Of a stretch of 64,000 bases of DNA, positions 27,022-35,332 are shown in pieces. The position numbers and the translations under genes are program-made. This DNA comes from Clostridia bacterium. GTDB taxonomy: Bacteria > Bacillota > Clostridia > Oscillospirales > CAG-272. The stretch's first letter is position 1; every line of letters begins with the position of its first letter. The stretch covers positions 1 through 64,000 of the forward strand of contig JAFQEG010000021.1 in assembly GCA_017399145.1 (NCBI GenBank). Reading direction: 5' to 3'. The notes below the pieces were generated by a model. The model was not told the DNA's origin, ran no database searches, and saw nothing but the letters and a program-made list of their open reading frames with translations.

Positions 27022-28938
27022 ATGAAGAAGCTTTTATTAGCAATTTCAATGGTTATTTTATTCGTATGCTTATTTGCAGTAGCCGTTAGTGCCGAGGAAA
27101 CAAATGCAATCCCCGAGTGGCCAAGCACCGTGACAATCCTTGAGGGTATGTCAGATAAAGCAACATTTGGCGCAGACGGTACAGTGGGTGCTACATCAAG
27201 AGTACTTATGTCCGATGGAAAGGCATATCCTGCGTATTACATCTTTTCAGACAAAAGCTCGTTTTCAATCTCGCTTACCGAAATCAATAAAAAAGGTGTT
27301 ACTTATACAAACGCAAGCATAGTTAGAGTGGAGGTTCCAAACGGAATTGTAACAGCGGGTCAAACCTGTATGACTAAGGACGGTGGATATACATCAGTAA
27401 TGACTATATCCCTTCCAAATACGGTAACAACGATAGGAGCAGGAGCATTTAAGCTTCCAACCCTTGTTAGCATTAATTTGCCGAACTCTATTACCTCCGT
27501 GGCAAACAATGTGTTTAACGGCTGTACCTCGCTTAAGTCAATTGTTATTCCGTCTTCTATTACTGAAATTCCTCAAACTATGTTCAATGGCTGTACAGCA
27601 CTTGAAACAGTTGATTTTTCGAATGCGACAAGCCTTAAAAGTATTGGATATCAAGCATTTTACAATACCACCGCTCTTGAAAAAGTAATTCTTCCTGAGG
27701 GCTTGACTTCAATAGCAGACATAGCATTTAAATACTCAGGTGTAAAAGAGGTTTATCTACCCTCTACACTTGTTTTTGAAAATGTTGGCACCAACAATGT
27801 TTTTGCTGAATGTGCAAGATTACATACTGTAACAAGCAAGGCGACATTTATAGCAAATAATATGTTCTATAACGCATCAGCATTAGAAAACATCTATCTT
27901 GAAAATACAATTACAATTGGTGATAGTGCATTTTATAAAGCTGTATCTCTTACAAGCTTGACCTTGCCAAATACCTTAACGACAATCGGCAAGAATGCTT
28001 TTGCATATGCGTCGTTTAACAAGATAATAGTTCCTGCATCAGTTACAAGCTTTGGAGATGGCACGTTTAAGGAAAACGATTTTCTTGAAACTGCAGTTAT
28101 ATTGGGTAGCGCAATGGGATCAAATATGTTCTTAAATTGCTCTAATATGACAAGGCTTGTTATTACAGAAAATTTTAAAACCTTTGGCTCTTCCGCGCTT
28201 AATGGTGTAAACAGAAATTCATTTACAACCTTCTATACAGGTAGCACCAACGACTTTGATACAATAAAAGGAATTATCACCTTGGATAGAGTATCAAGTG
28301 CAAAGCCATCATCATACACAGATTATAAAAATGGTACTCACACGCAATACAAATATATCTTCATTTACGGCGCAAACCTCTGCGAGGTAGCGTATGGCGA
28401 GCATAATATTCCAGAACCAACATACCATTTCACATCGTACACCGAGCCATCAAGCATTAAGGGCATTTGTAAAAGATGTGGCATTGAAGAAATAAGGGAA
28501 ACTATTGATGCTATGTTTACCTGTCTTGGCTATTCAGCTCCTGAGTTTGGTAATGGCGGAATATCAATAGGCTTCATGGTTAATCACGAAAGCGTTGAGG
28601 CTTACGAGGAGCAAACAGGTAAGACTGTAAATTACGGCTTGTTTGCTGTATCTAAGCTAAAGGTAGGCTCGAACACGATATTCGACGAAAATGGTGCATT
28701 ATTAGACGGCGCTATTAGAACAGACCTAACAGGTCGTGGCTACGACTTGTTTGAGTTAAGAATTGTGGGCTTTACAAAGGAAGAGCACAAGACTGCCGAA
28801 ATAGCAATGGGTGGCTTCGTTGCAGTAAAGGATGAAAATGGCACAACCTATTCATATATGCAAGCAGACGCACCAAATGAAAATGAAAATTATTGCTTCA
28901 TTTCCTATAACGAAATTGTAGGAAACAACTCTAAATAA
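27022..28938 (+). CDS. Secreted BspA-like leucine-rich repeat protein
   Basis: The 638-residue protein has a signal peptide (MKKLLLAISMVILF, cleavage likely after VSA near residue 24), about ten LRR_5 repeats (~115-400) and a short Cys motif (GICKRCGIEEI). Its C-terminal ~135 residues are the domain shared with the other secreted proteins here (start FTCLGYSAPEFGNGG, end NYCFISYNEI). An AAAGGAGG ribosome site precedes the ATG. It is followed 11 bp later by the SGNH protein that carries the same domain at its N-terminus, so the two probably act together at the surface. No sorting motif was found. Confidence 0.87.
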   Translation: MKKLLLAISMVILFVCLFAVAVSAEETNAIPEWPSTVTILEGMSDKATFGADGTVGATSRVLMSDGKAYPAYYIFSDKSSFSISLTEINKKGVTYTNASIVRVEVPNGIVTAGQTCMTKDGGYTSVMTISLPNTVTTIGAGAFKLPTLVSINLPNSITSVANNVFNGCTSLKSIVIPSSITEIPQTMFNGCTALETVDFSNATSLKSIGYQAFYNTTALEKVILPEGLTSIADIAFKYSGVKEVYLPSTLVFENVGTNNVFAECARLHTVTSKATFIANNMFYNASALENIYLENTITIGDSAFYKAVSLTSLTLPNTLTTIGKNAFAYASFNKIIVPASVTSFGDGTFKENDFLETAVILGSAMGSNMFLNCSNMTRLVITENFKTFGSSALNGVNRNSFTTFYTGSTNDFDTIKGIITLDRVSSAKPSSYTDYKNGTHTQYKYIFIYGANLCEVAYGEHNIPEPTYHFTSYTEPSSIKGICKRCGIEEIRETIDAMFTCLGYSAPEFGNGGISIGFMVNHESVEAYEEQTGKTVNYGLFAVSKLKVGSNTIFDENGALLDGAIRTDLTGRGYDLFELRIVGFTKEEHKTAEIAMGGFVAVKDENGTTYSYMQADAPNENENYCFISYNEIVGNNSK

Positions 28939-28949
28939 AGAGAGCTTTT

Positions 28950-31355
28950 ATGAAAACTAAGCTTTTAATAACGGTTCTATTCACAGCCTTACTTATTTGC
29001 TTTTTTGCATTTTCGGTAAGTGCGACCTGTACAGGGGAGCACAGCTATGAATATCAAGTAGAGCTGGGTGCAGATGGCTTTTTCGGTGAAATTACACTAA
29101 ACATCATTTGCACCGAGGAGAAGTGCTACTCAAAAACGACGGAAAAGATAAGTCCTATATTCATTTGTCTTGGTTATTCATATAATGAAAGCAACTGTAC
29201 TCAAGGCTATATCGTAAACCGTGAGTCTCTTGCAAGATACGAGGAGGTATCGGGCGACAGCCTAAGCTTTGGTGCTGTAACTACTACCGTTAGTGTTATA
29301 GGCGATGGCAATCCTCTTGACAAAAACGGCAATCCCGTTTCCGAAAAGGTAATGAAGTGCGATTTTACAAGCACAAATTATACATTTATTGATGTATGCG
29401 TGAAGGGAATCCCCGAAAATCTAAGGAACGAGAAATTTATTTGCTCTCTTTACGTTAAATCACAAGATGGGGTAAAATATCTTGACAACGCAGTTGAAAA
29501 GACAATCCGTGGAGCAAGATCATATAAAGACGTTGAAGCAGGCGTACAAAAGGAAGAGCCGGAAGAAAGTGAACGTATCGTAATTAACGGAGTAGGCTAC
29601 CGTCAGCTTGAAATGTCCTTTGCAAAGAGCGCCTTTTGGTCAAGCGGATCACTTTCCGCCAGTGGCACAGACTTAAACAAGAAATTCTGGGCATCTGCCG
29701 TTCCACTTTCACCAAAGGATCTTCCCGTTGGCTCAATAATTGTTCTTGATTGCGAAAATTATTGGCAATATAGAATTGATAAGGACGCAACACGTGGAAC
29801 GAATACAAAGCAATCGGTTCTTGTTATAGATGAGAATTGGTGGGGTGAGGCAAAAACCGCTTGCTTTACCCTTTCAATGCACAAAACCGAAAATACATCA
29901 AGTAGTCCAAGCGTTGATCTCTCGGGCTACACAGATGTGGATTTGAAAAATGCACTTAAATTTTATGCTCCTATAACTGAAACAGTTAGCGAGGAAAAGA
30001 CCTACACAAAGCAAAATTGGAATGATGACGGAGCACTAAAGGTGCTTTTAATCGGCAATAGCTTTTCACAGGATACCTGTTATCTTTCTTTCCAAGCAGC
30101 AAAGGCTATGGGACTTGAGGATGTTAAGATAGCAAACCTTTATATAGGTGCAGGAAGCATAAGCGACCATATATACAGACACAAGCAGGGTGCAACCGCT
30201 ACCCTCCAACAAAACACCTCTAAAGGTGGCTGGTCAAGCACTAATGCAACCCTTGAGACTGCCGTAAAGAGCGATAATTGGGACTTTATTCTTCTTCAAC
30301 AGGTTAGCCCACTTAGTGGTGAGGCTTACTCCTTTGAATCTGTAAATGCACTTATTGATATTATCGAGCCTATGTGCCCATCAGCACGCTTAGGTTGGAA
30401 TATGACCTGGGCATACCAAAGCACCTTTAACGATGGACGCTTTGATAGCTACGACAGAGACCAGACAAAAATGTATCAAGCAATTGTTTCTGCAACGCAG
30501 TCAAAAATTGTAACAAACGATAGAATCGAAATTGTTGTTCCAATCGGTACAGTAATTCAAAACGTAAGAAGCTCTTATATCGGTGATACTCTTACACGTG
30601 ATGGCTACCACCTAAACGAATCTCTCGGTAGACAGGTTGCTTCACTTGCCTTAGTGCATATCTTGACAGGTGTGTCAATAGACGGTGTAAATACAACAAA
30701 TTATAATAAAATCACAGATGAGAGTGCTCTTGTAGTATCAATCGAAGCAATTAAAAATGCAGTTAAGACTCCTTTTGAGGTAACTGAGTCCCAGTACAAG
30801 GACGAGCAAGAGGTTGTACCTCCTGAAAATCCTGATATTAACGAGGGTGGCGATAACACAGGTGGTGACAATACAGGCGAGGGTACAGGTGGTGGCGAAG
30901 GGACAGGAAACGAGGGCACTGATACTCCAAGCACAGAAATCACCGGCTACACACAGCTAACCGTTAGCGAAATGGAGCTAACAAGAAATCAGTATTACAA
31001 TTCAAGCAACGGTACAATAGCAACAGGAACAAACGTTTGCTTCCCCGGCTACTATACGGTAAAGAAGTTTACAAAGGAAACTCTACCCGTTGGCTCTAAG
31101 ATTTTCTTAGGAGCAGGCTGGCAATACCGTTTAATTGTAAAGGACGAAGCTGGTAAGTATTCTAACAGCTATGTTAAGACAACTGAGGATAAGTATGTGG
31201 AAATCACCGAGGAATGGTGGAGTGGTCGTGCCGAGGTTTGCTTTACTGTTTCTGCAAAGGACCACGCATACGGTAAGGTGCCAACAACCGACTTAACAGC
31301 CGAAGAGGTTGGTACAAGTAAATTCATCATCTATATTCCCGTATTTAGCGATTAA
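28950..31355 (+). CDS. Secreted SGNH-hydrolase-like (DUF4886-type) protein
   Basis: The 801-residue protein has a signal peptide (cut near VSATC). Residues ~60-185 are the shared domain of the secreted LRR proteins, here at the N-terminus. A beta-rich unit (~215-340, with LPVGS, WQYR, NWWGEA, CFTLS) precedes an SGNH-like domain (~355-575) with GNSFSQD holding the nucleophile serine and DGYHLNE holding the Asp-His pair. A Gly/Asn/Thr-rich linker (~625-660) leads to a second copy of the beta-rich unit. The domain resembles DUF4886; an esterase or deacetylase acting on glycans is the likely activity, but the substrate is unknown. Confidence 0.82.
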   Translation: MKTKLLITVLFTALLICFFAFSVSATCTGEHSYEYQVELGADGFFGEITLNIICTEEKCYSKTTEKISPIFICLGYSYNESNCTQGYIVNRESLARYEEVSGDSLSFGAVTTTVSVIGDGNPLDKNGNPVSEKVMKCDFTSTNYTFIDVCVKGIPENLRNEKFICSLYVKSQDGVKYLDNAVEKTIRGARSYKDVEAGVQKEEPEESERIVINGVGYRQLEMSFAKSAFWSSGSLSASGTDLNKKFWASAVPLSPKDLPVGSIIVLDCENYWQYRIDKDATRGTNTKQSVLVIDENWWGEAKTACFTLSMHKTENTSSSPSVDLSGYTDVDLKNALKFYAPITETVSEEKTYTKQNWNDDGALKVLLIGNSFSQDTCYLSFQAAKAMGLEDVKIANLYIGAGSISDHIYRHKQGATATLQQNTSKGGWSSTNATLETAVKSDNWDFILLQQVSPLSGEAYSFESVNALIDIIEPMCPSARLGWNMTWAYQSTFNDGRFDSYDRDQTKMYQAIVSATQSKIVTNDRIEIVVPIGTVIQNVRSSYIGDTLTRDGYHLNESLGRQVASLALVHILTGVSIDGVNTTNYNKITDESALVVSIEAIKNAVKTPFEVTESQYKDEQEVVPPENPDINEGGDNTGGDNTGEGTGGGEGTGNEGTDTPSTEITGYTQLTVSEMELTRNQYYNSSNGTIATGTNVCFPGYYTVKKFTKETLPVGSKIFLGAGWQYRLIVKDEAGKYSNSYVKTTEDKYVEITEEWWSGRAEVCFTVSAKDHAYGKVPTTDLTAEEVGTSKFIIYIPVFSD

Positions 31356-31365
31356 GGAGGCAAAA

Positions 31366-31542
31366 ATGAAAAAATATATTAAGCCAAGCTATGAGAACGT
31401 GGTGCTTGGAACAGAAGATATAATGTCTGCCTCTGGTATTGTTGACAACGGTCAAAGCTCTTATGAGGATGAAAGTGGCAATATTATTTCGGGTCAAAAG
31501 GGTACATTTTCCAGTTGGTTCGATAGCATATTCCAATCATAA
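31366..31542 (+). CDS. 58-residue peptide of unknown function
   Basis: The start at 31366 is chosen because AAGGAGG lies 5 bp upstream; a longer in-frame version would overlap the SGNH gene. The peptide opens MKKYIKPSYENVVLGTED, then runs into a Gly/Ser/Asp-rich half ending SWFDSIFQS. There is no hydrophobic signal. The K-Y-x-K-P opening followed by an acidic and then small-residue part recalls short peptides, some of them RiPP precursors, but no maturation enzyme is nearby. It is the last gene of its unit and a strong terminator follows. Confidence 0.65.
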   Translation: MKKYIKPSYENVVLGTEDIMSASGIVDNGQSSYEDESGNIISGQKGTFSSWFDSIFQS

Positions 31543-31557
31543 AATTTTAATAAAAAT

Positions 31558-31596
31558 AAACCCATATGGATTTTATGAATCCATATGGGTTTTTTA
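31558..31596. terminator. Strong terminator with 15-bp stem
   Basis: AAACCCATATGGATT, loop TTATG, AATCCATATGGGTTT plus T-run. It lies between convergent genes and can work on both strands. Confidence 0.92.
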
Positions 31597-31600
31597 GTGG

Positions 31601-32368
31601 TTATTTTAAAAGGCTTTTGCCCTCCCATTCCTCGTCGGGAGAAACGCCAAGAAGGTTAACAACCGTTGGGGCAATATCCTTAATGCTTACGTTTTCCAAA
31701 TCAAGGTTGACCTTCTCGTTTTTGCTAAGCACTATAACCGGAATAGTCATATCCTCGTCTAATTCCGTGCCGTGAGTTCTGTCGTGTCCACCGTGGTCGG
31801 CAGTTACTATAATCACGTAATCATCTGGGAGACTATTATATAGCTTGGTAATGTTTGCAAAGCTATTTTCCATAGCCTTCATATATTCATCGCTCATCCA
31901 ACCAAAATTGTGTCCAGCCATATCCGTATAGCCTAAATAAAGGAAGGCGAAGTCTGTTTCATTTTTTGTAAGGTAGTCAATTGCTCCGTTTGTGATAATA
32001 TCGTTTGCCTTATCATAGCCGAACAATCTACCCTTGCAAAAATAGGAAAAGGCAAGAGAGTTAGGTCTTGAAAGGTCCCTTATCTCCTCCCAATTGTAAA
32101 AGAAGGCGCTTGTCCTTTTTGCGTTTAATAAAACCTCACAAAGTCCGTTTATAGGTCTTACGTTAGGGGTGAAAACGTTGGTGGTTGTTCCGTGTCGAGA
32201 GGGGTCCACACTGTGGAAAAGGGACATATGACAGGGAAGGGTAACAGAGGGCATAACCGTCCTTGCATTTAAGGTGTATTGGGAATTTTCCAAAAGATAT
32301 TTGGCATTTTCTGTTTTGATAAGTGCGTCAGGACGCATACCGTCCACAATAGTTACTAAGATCTTCAT
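31601..32368 (-). CDS. Alkaline-phosphatase-superfamily phosphodiesterase
   Basis: The 255-residue protein is a compact type I phosphodiesterase/nucleotide-pyrophosphatase-like enzyme. Metal and catalytic landmarks are VDGMRPD near the N-terminus, the likely threonine nucleophile in MPSVTLPCH, YLGYTDMAGHNFG, and TADHGGHDRTHGTE. It has no signal peptide, so it is probably cytoplasmic. It has its own promoter and is convergent with the 27022-31542 unit. The substrate (nucleotide, phospholipid headgroup or sugar phosphate) cannot be told. Confidence 0.88.
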   Translation of the reverse strand: MKILVTIVDGMRPDALIKTENAKYLLENSQYTLNARTVMPSVTLPCHMSLFHSVDPSRHGTTTNVFTPNVRPINGLCEVLLNAKRTSAFFYNWEEIRDLSRPNSLAFSYFCKGRLFGYDKANDIITNGAIDYLTKNETDFAFLYLGYTDMAGHNFGWMSDEYMKAMENSFANITKLYNSLPDDYVIIVTADHGGHDRTHGTELDEDMTIPVIVLSKNEKVNLDLENVSIKDIAPTVVNLLGVSPDEEWEGKSLLK

Positions 32369-32397
32369 ATAAACTCCTTAAATCAATTTGTGTCTAT

Positions 32398-32426
32398 ATT
32401 ATACCATAATTACAAGGAATAATCAA
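32398..32426 (-). promoter_or_regulatory. Promoter of the phosphodiesterase gene
   Basis: Minus strand: TTGATT (32421-32426), 17 bases, TATAAT (32398-32403), with TATGG before the -10 (extended -10). Confidence 0.8.
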
Positions 32427-32461
32427 TTCATTTTATGCTTAAAATTAGGCGATAGTTTTTG

Positions 32462-32490
32462 TTGAAAATTATGTTATATTGTGGTATAAT
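32462..32490 (+). promoter_or_regulatory. Promoter of the histidine phosphatase gene
   Basis: TTGAAA (32462-32467), 17 bases, TATAAT (32485-32490), with TTGTGG before it. The ~95-nt leader holds a hairpin CAAACAC/GTGTTTG at 32521-32538. Confidence 0.82.
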
Positions 32491-32588
32491 AAAAGACACC
32501 TATGCGTCTTTGACCGTTTTCAAACACTTTCGTGTTTGCTTTTATGGTACAGTTAGCAATAGTAAAAAATCAAAAATTAAGGATTATT

Positions 32589-33206
32589 ATGACGAAATTT
32601 ATTTTAGTGCGCCACGGACAAAGTGATGCCAATGCAAACGGATATTTAGTTGGAATAAACGAAGCACCTCTTTCCCCTAAGGGAGAAAAGCAAGCTATGG
32701 CAGCTTGCGAATATATTTTAAAATCATACAAGGTAGACGTAATTTATTCAAGCCCCTTGGAGCGTGCTTGTAACACCGTAAAGGGTGTAGCAGATGCGCT
32801 TAATTTACCAATCAATACCGAATATGAGCTAAGAGAATTTAACTTCGGCGATTTGGAGGGCTTAACTCACGAGGAGATAAAAAATAACTTTGATGACAGT
32901 TATAGCAAATGGGCAGCCGATCCGGGAACGTTCATTCCTCCAAACGGAGAGTCTATGACACAGCTACAAGCACGAGTTGTAAAAAAACTAAAGGAAATAG
33001 GCAAAAAAGAGGAGGGAAAAACTGTTTTGATTGGCTCTCACTCCTCGGTAATTCGTGCACTTCAATGCTACGTCCAAGGCTTGCCACTTTCCAAAATGAA
33101 ATATACCCCTTGGGTAGTAAACGGCTCTATTGCCGAAATTGACTTCGACGGCGAAAGCTTCTACATCTTCAAATACGGCTACGACGGACACCTGAAAAAT
33201 ATATAA
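32589..33206 (+). CDS. Histidine phosphatase (phosphoglycerate mutase-like)
   Basis: The 205-residue protein belongs to the histidine phosphatase superfamily. The catalytic LVRHGQSDANANG lies at the N-terminus, with SSPLERACNT, REFNFGDLEGLTHEE and the second histidine in LIGSHSSVIRAL. The ATG at 32589 is used because the longer frame has only unrelated sequence upstream. Typical substrates are phosphosugars, cobalamin precursors (CobC) or phosphoglycerate; nothing nearby decides between them. Confidence 0.9.
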   Translation: MTKFILVRHGQSDANANGYLVGINEAPLSPKGEKQAMAACEYILKSYKVDVIYSSPLERACNTVKGVADALNLPINTEYELREFNFGDLEGLTHEEIKNNFDDSYSKWAADPGTFIPPNGESMTQLQARVVKKLKEIGKKEEGKTVLIGSHSSVIRALQCYVQGLPLSKMKYTPWVVNGSIAEIDFDGESFYIFKYGYDGHLKNI

Positions 33207-33234
33207 AAAAACCGACCAAGTGTCGGTTTTTTTT
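33205..33234. terminator. Terminator between convergent genes
   Basis: AAAAAAACCGAC, loop CAAGT, GTCGGTTTTTTTT. It ends the phosphatase gene and, on the other strand, the CotH gene. Confidence 0.9.
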
Positions 33235-33238
33235 GCTT

Positions 33239-35212
33239 TTATTTGCCGAATAAGGTATTCATATACTCTAAATGACTGTCCAGCCAATTAAAGAATTCGG
33301 TTTTTCTGTCGTTAAGGGACTTTTGAGAAACGCCGAAGCGTTGACTGTCAAGTAAAACCAGCTGATAATGAGTATTGACGTCAATCCTTTCTATTTCTGC
33401 GTTAATGTAGTCCTTTAGCTTTTCCTGAGTTTGTTTAAAAAGCTCCTTATATCTTTCGTTAAAGGAGTCCTTTTTAACGAGATATTGATAGTAGAAGGGG
33501 GCAGTTGACCAGGACATACGAATTGCCGCTAAGCTATCTACATCACCCATATAGGAGTCAAAATCCCAGTTAGGACCCATACAAAGCTTAGTTTGGTCTG
33601 TGGAGTCCCTTTTGTAAAGGTATAAATTACATCCGCCACTATCCTTTATTCCCAAATAGTCGGACACCAAAAGCCATTTAACGAAGGAGTCAAGGTCTAT
33701 ATAGTCAAGATAGGAATCATCGTTTCGCATAAGTGCTTGCTCAAATTCAATCAAATAATTCCGCAAATACTCAACTTGATAAGCTTCCTTGTCAAGATTG
33801 TCAGGATTGGGGTATTTGAAAGTAAAGTGCATAGGGGTATTTTCGGTAAGGGGAGTTGAAAAGGATAAATCCTCGTTCCACCAGTAGGCATCACATTCGA
33901 AAAGGTAGCCGTCGAAATCAACAGGCACTCGCCATTTGTCCTCACCCTCGCCGTTTCCATCCTTGACGGATTCGGAAAGAACGTAGAGTCCCTTATATTC
34001 TCCGTTCAAATACAAGCAAACGTAGGCATAATCGGGAGACCACTCTGTGCCTACTGCATCGGCAATTGAGTCACCTATTGGACGATAAATATAATCTCCG
34101 TAATTCAAAAGAAGCCAATTTTTATCCTCGTAGCCTTCCTTTTCCTCACGATCTACAAGTCCCTTTAAAAGGTCTGCCTTTTTGTCAAGCTTTATTTTGT
34201 AGGGATACCTTTGATTTTTCTCGTGGTAAGCACTGGTATTACCTCTAATTTTCAGCTTAGCCCCCGAAAAATCCACACTCCCTTGAGGATTTTGCTCGGA
34301 TTGGAATAAAATCGTATCGTTTTTATCATAAATTGTAACCGTGCATTGCTCGTATTCTGCGTTGGTTATTCCCGCACCCCAGCATCCGTCGGGAGATACA
34401 ACGAAATCACAGCTCGGCAGGGCAAAATCTTTTGTGGTTATTTCCACACGGGGGAAGCTTACATTTCGTGGCTCGTTCATATAACAGCATTGTATGTCAA
34501 GCTCCTTTCCACGACGAAAGGTGCTTATTGCACGAATCGAAACTGTATTCATTTCGTTCTCCTTTAGTTGCACAAGCTCATATTTGCCTAAAGAGCCGTC
34601 TACGTACTCAACCTTGCCCGAGTTACCCTCGAAATATCTTAACTCAACGTAGCGAAGTAGCTCCTCGGGGTTTTCCTGCCAGGTGATTGTTAGCATACCG
34701 TTTTCCGAAATTCCGTAGCCGAAGCTATCTAAAACCTGTGATGAGGACGTGGGCATTTCCTTTATAGTGGTAGTAATGGAAAGGTCGGATTTTACGTCGT
34801 GAATACAATATAAATCTCTTTCTATATTTTCTATTTTTGAATAGCTACCCTTTATTATTATTTCCTCTATATCGTATTTTGGGCTTGGTATTATCGTAAG
34901 CCAAATTTTACCCGTGCCGTCACATATTGGCTCGCCACCCGGCTCTCTTGAGGAATAGAATATGCCCTCTAAGCCCAAAGGGACTTGCTTTCCGTTTGTG
35001 TACGGAGTAACATCAACACTGCTATTTGCAACTAACCGTGCAGTATAATAGCTGGGCTTTTGAGTATCGGTGGGTCTTGATGGGTCAATCACGCTTTCTT
35101 CCGTGCTACCTGTGTCCGTTGTGCCTTCGTTGATATTAACACAACTAAAAAGACATAAGCACAAGGCTAATGCTATTATCGAAACGAAAAGCCCTTTAAG
35201 ACCGAATTTCAT
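33239..35212 (-). CDS. CotH-like kinase lipoprotein
   Basis: The 657-residue protein begins with a lipoprotein signal (hydrophobic stretch, lipobox LFSC at about residue 24, then a Thr/Ser-rich spacer), so it should be tethered outside the membrane. The C-terminal half is a CotH-type kinase domain: KLRIRGNTSAYHEKNQRYPYKIKL-like entry, WLLLNYGD, YVLSESVKDG and the catalytic PNWDFDSYMGD. In Bacillus CotH phosphorylates spore-coat proteins; many clostridial relatives are surface proteins without a known target. It has a strong promoter and stands alone. Confidence 0.88.
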   Translation of the reverse strand: MKFGLKGLFVSIIALALCLCLFSCVNINEGTTDTGSTEESVIDPSRPTDTQKPSYYTARLVANSSVDVTPYTNGKQVPLGLEGIFYSSREPGGEPICDGTGKIWLTIIPSPKYDIEEIIIKGSYSKIENIERDLYCIHDVKSDLSITTTIKEMPTSSSQVLDSFGYGISENGMLTITWQENPEELLRYVELRYFEGNSGKVEYVDGSLGKYELVQLKENEMNTVSIRAISTFRRGKELDIQCCYMNEPRNVSFPRVEITTKDFALPSCDFVVSPDGCWGAGITNAEYEQCTVTIYDKNDTILFQSEQNPQGSVDFSGAKLKIRGNTSAYHEKNQRYPYKIKLDKKADLLKGLVDREEKEGYEDKNWLLLNYGDYIYRPIGDSIADAVGTEWSPDYAYVCLYLNGEYKGLYVLSESVKDGNGEGEDKWRVPVDFDGYLFECDAYWWNEDLSFSTPLTENTPMHFTFKYPNPDNLDKEAYQVEYLRNYLIEFEQALMRNDDSYLDYIDLDSFVKWLLVSDYLGIKDSGGCNLYLYKRDSTDQTKLCMGPNWDFDSYMGDVDSLAAIRMSWSTAPFYYQYLVKKDSFNERYKELFKQTQEKLKDYINAEIERIDVNTHYQLVLLDSQRFGVSQKSLNDRKTEFFNWLDSHLEYMNTLFGK

Positions 35213-35250
35213 ACGCTCCCCCCCTTTTTTTTACTTCCTTATCTAATTTT

Positions 35251-35279
35251 AGTATACCATAATAAATCCTTTCGTTCAA
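35251..35279 (-). promoter_or_regulatory. Promoter of the CotH gene
   Basis: Minus strand: TTGAAC (35274-35279), 17 bases, TATACT (35251-35256), with TTATGG before the -10. Confidence 0.8.
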
Positions 35280-35288
35280 CTCAATAAA

Positions 35289-35316
35289 TAAAAATCCCGA
35301 TTGAATCGGGATTTTT
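35289..35316 (-). terminator. Terminator of the 35333 LRR gene
   Basis: Minus strand reading AAAAATCCCGATT, short loop, AATCGGGATTTTT followed by A/T-rich sequence. Confidence 0.88.
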
Positions 35317-35332
35317 GTTATTATGTGGGAAA

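Noticed and set aside
31309..31365. Longer version of the 58-residue peptide
   Set aside because: It would begin within the SGNH gene; AAGGAGG directly before 31366 marks the true start.
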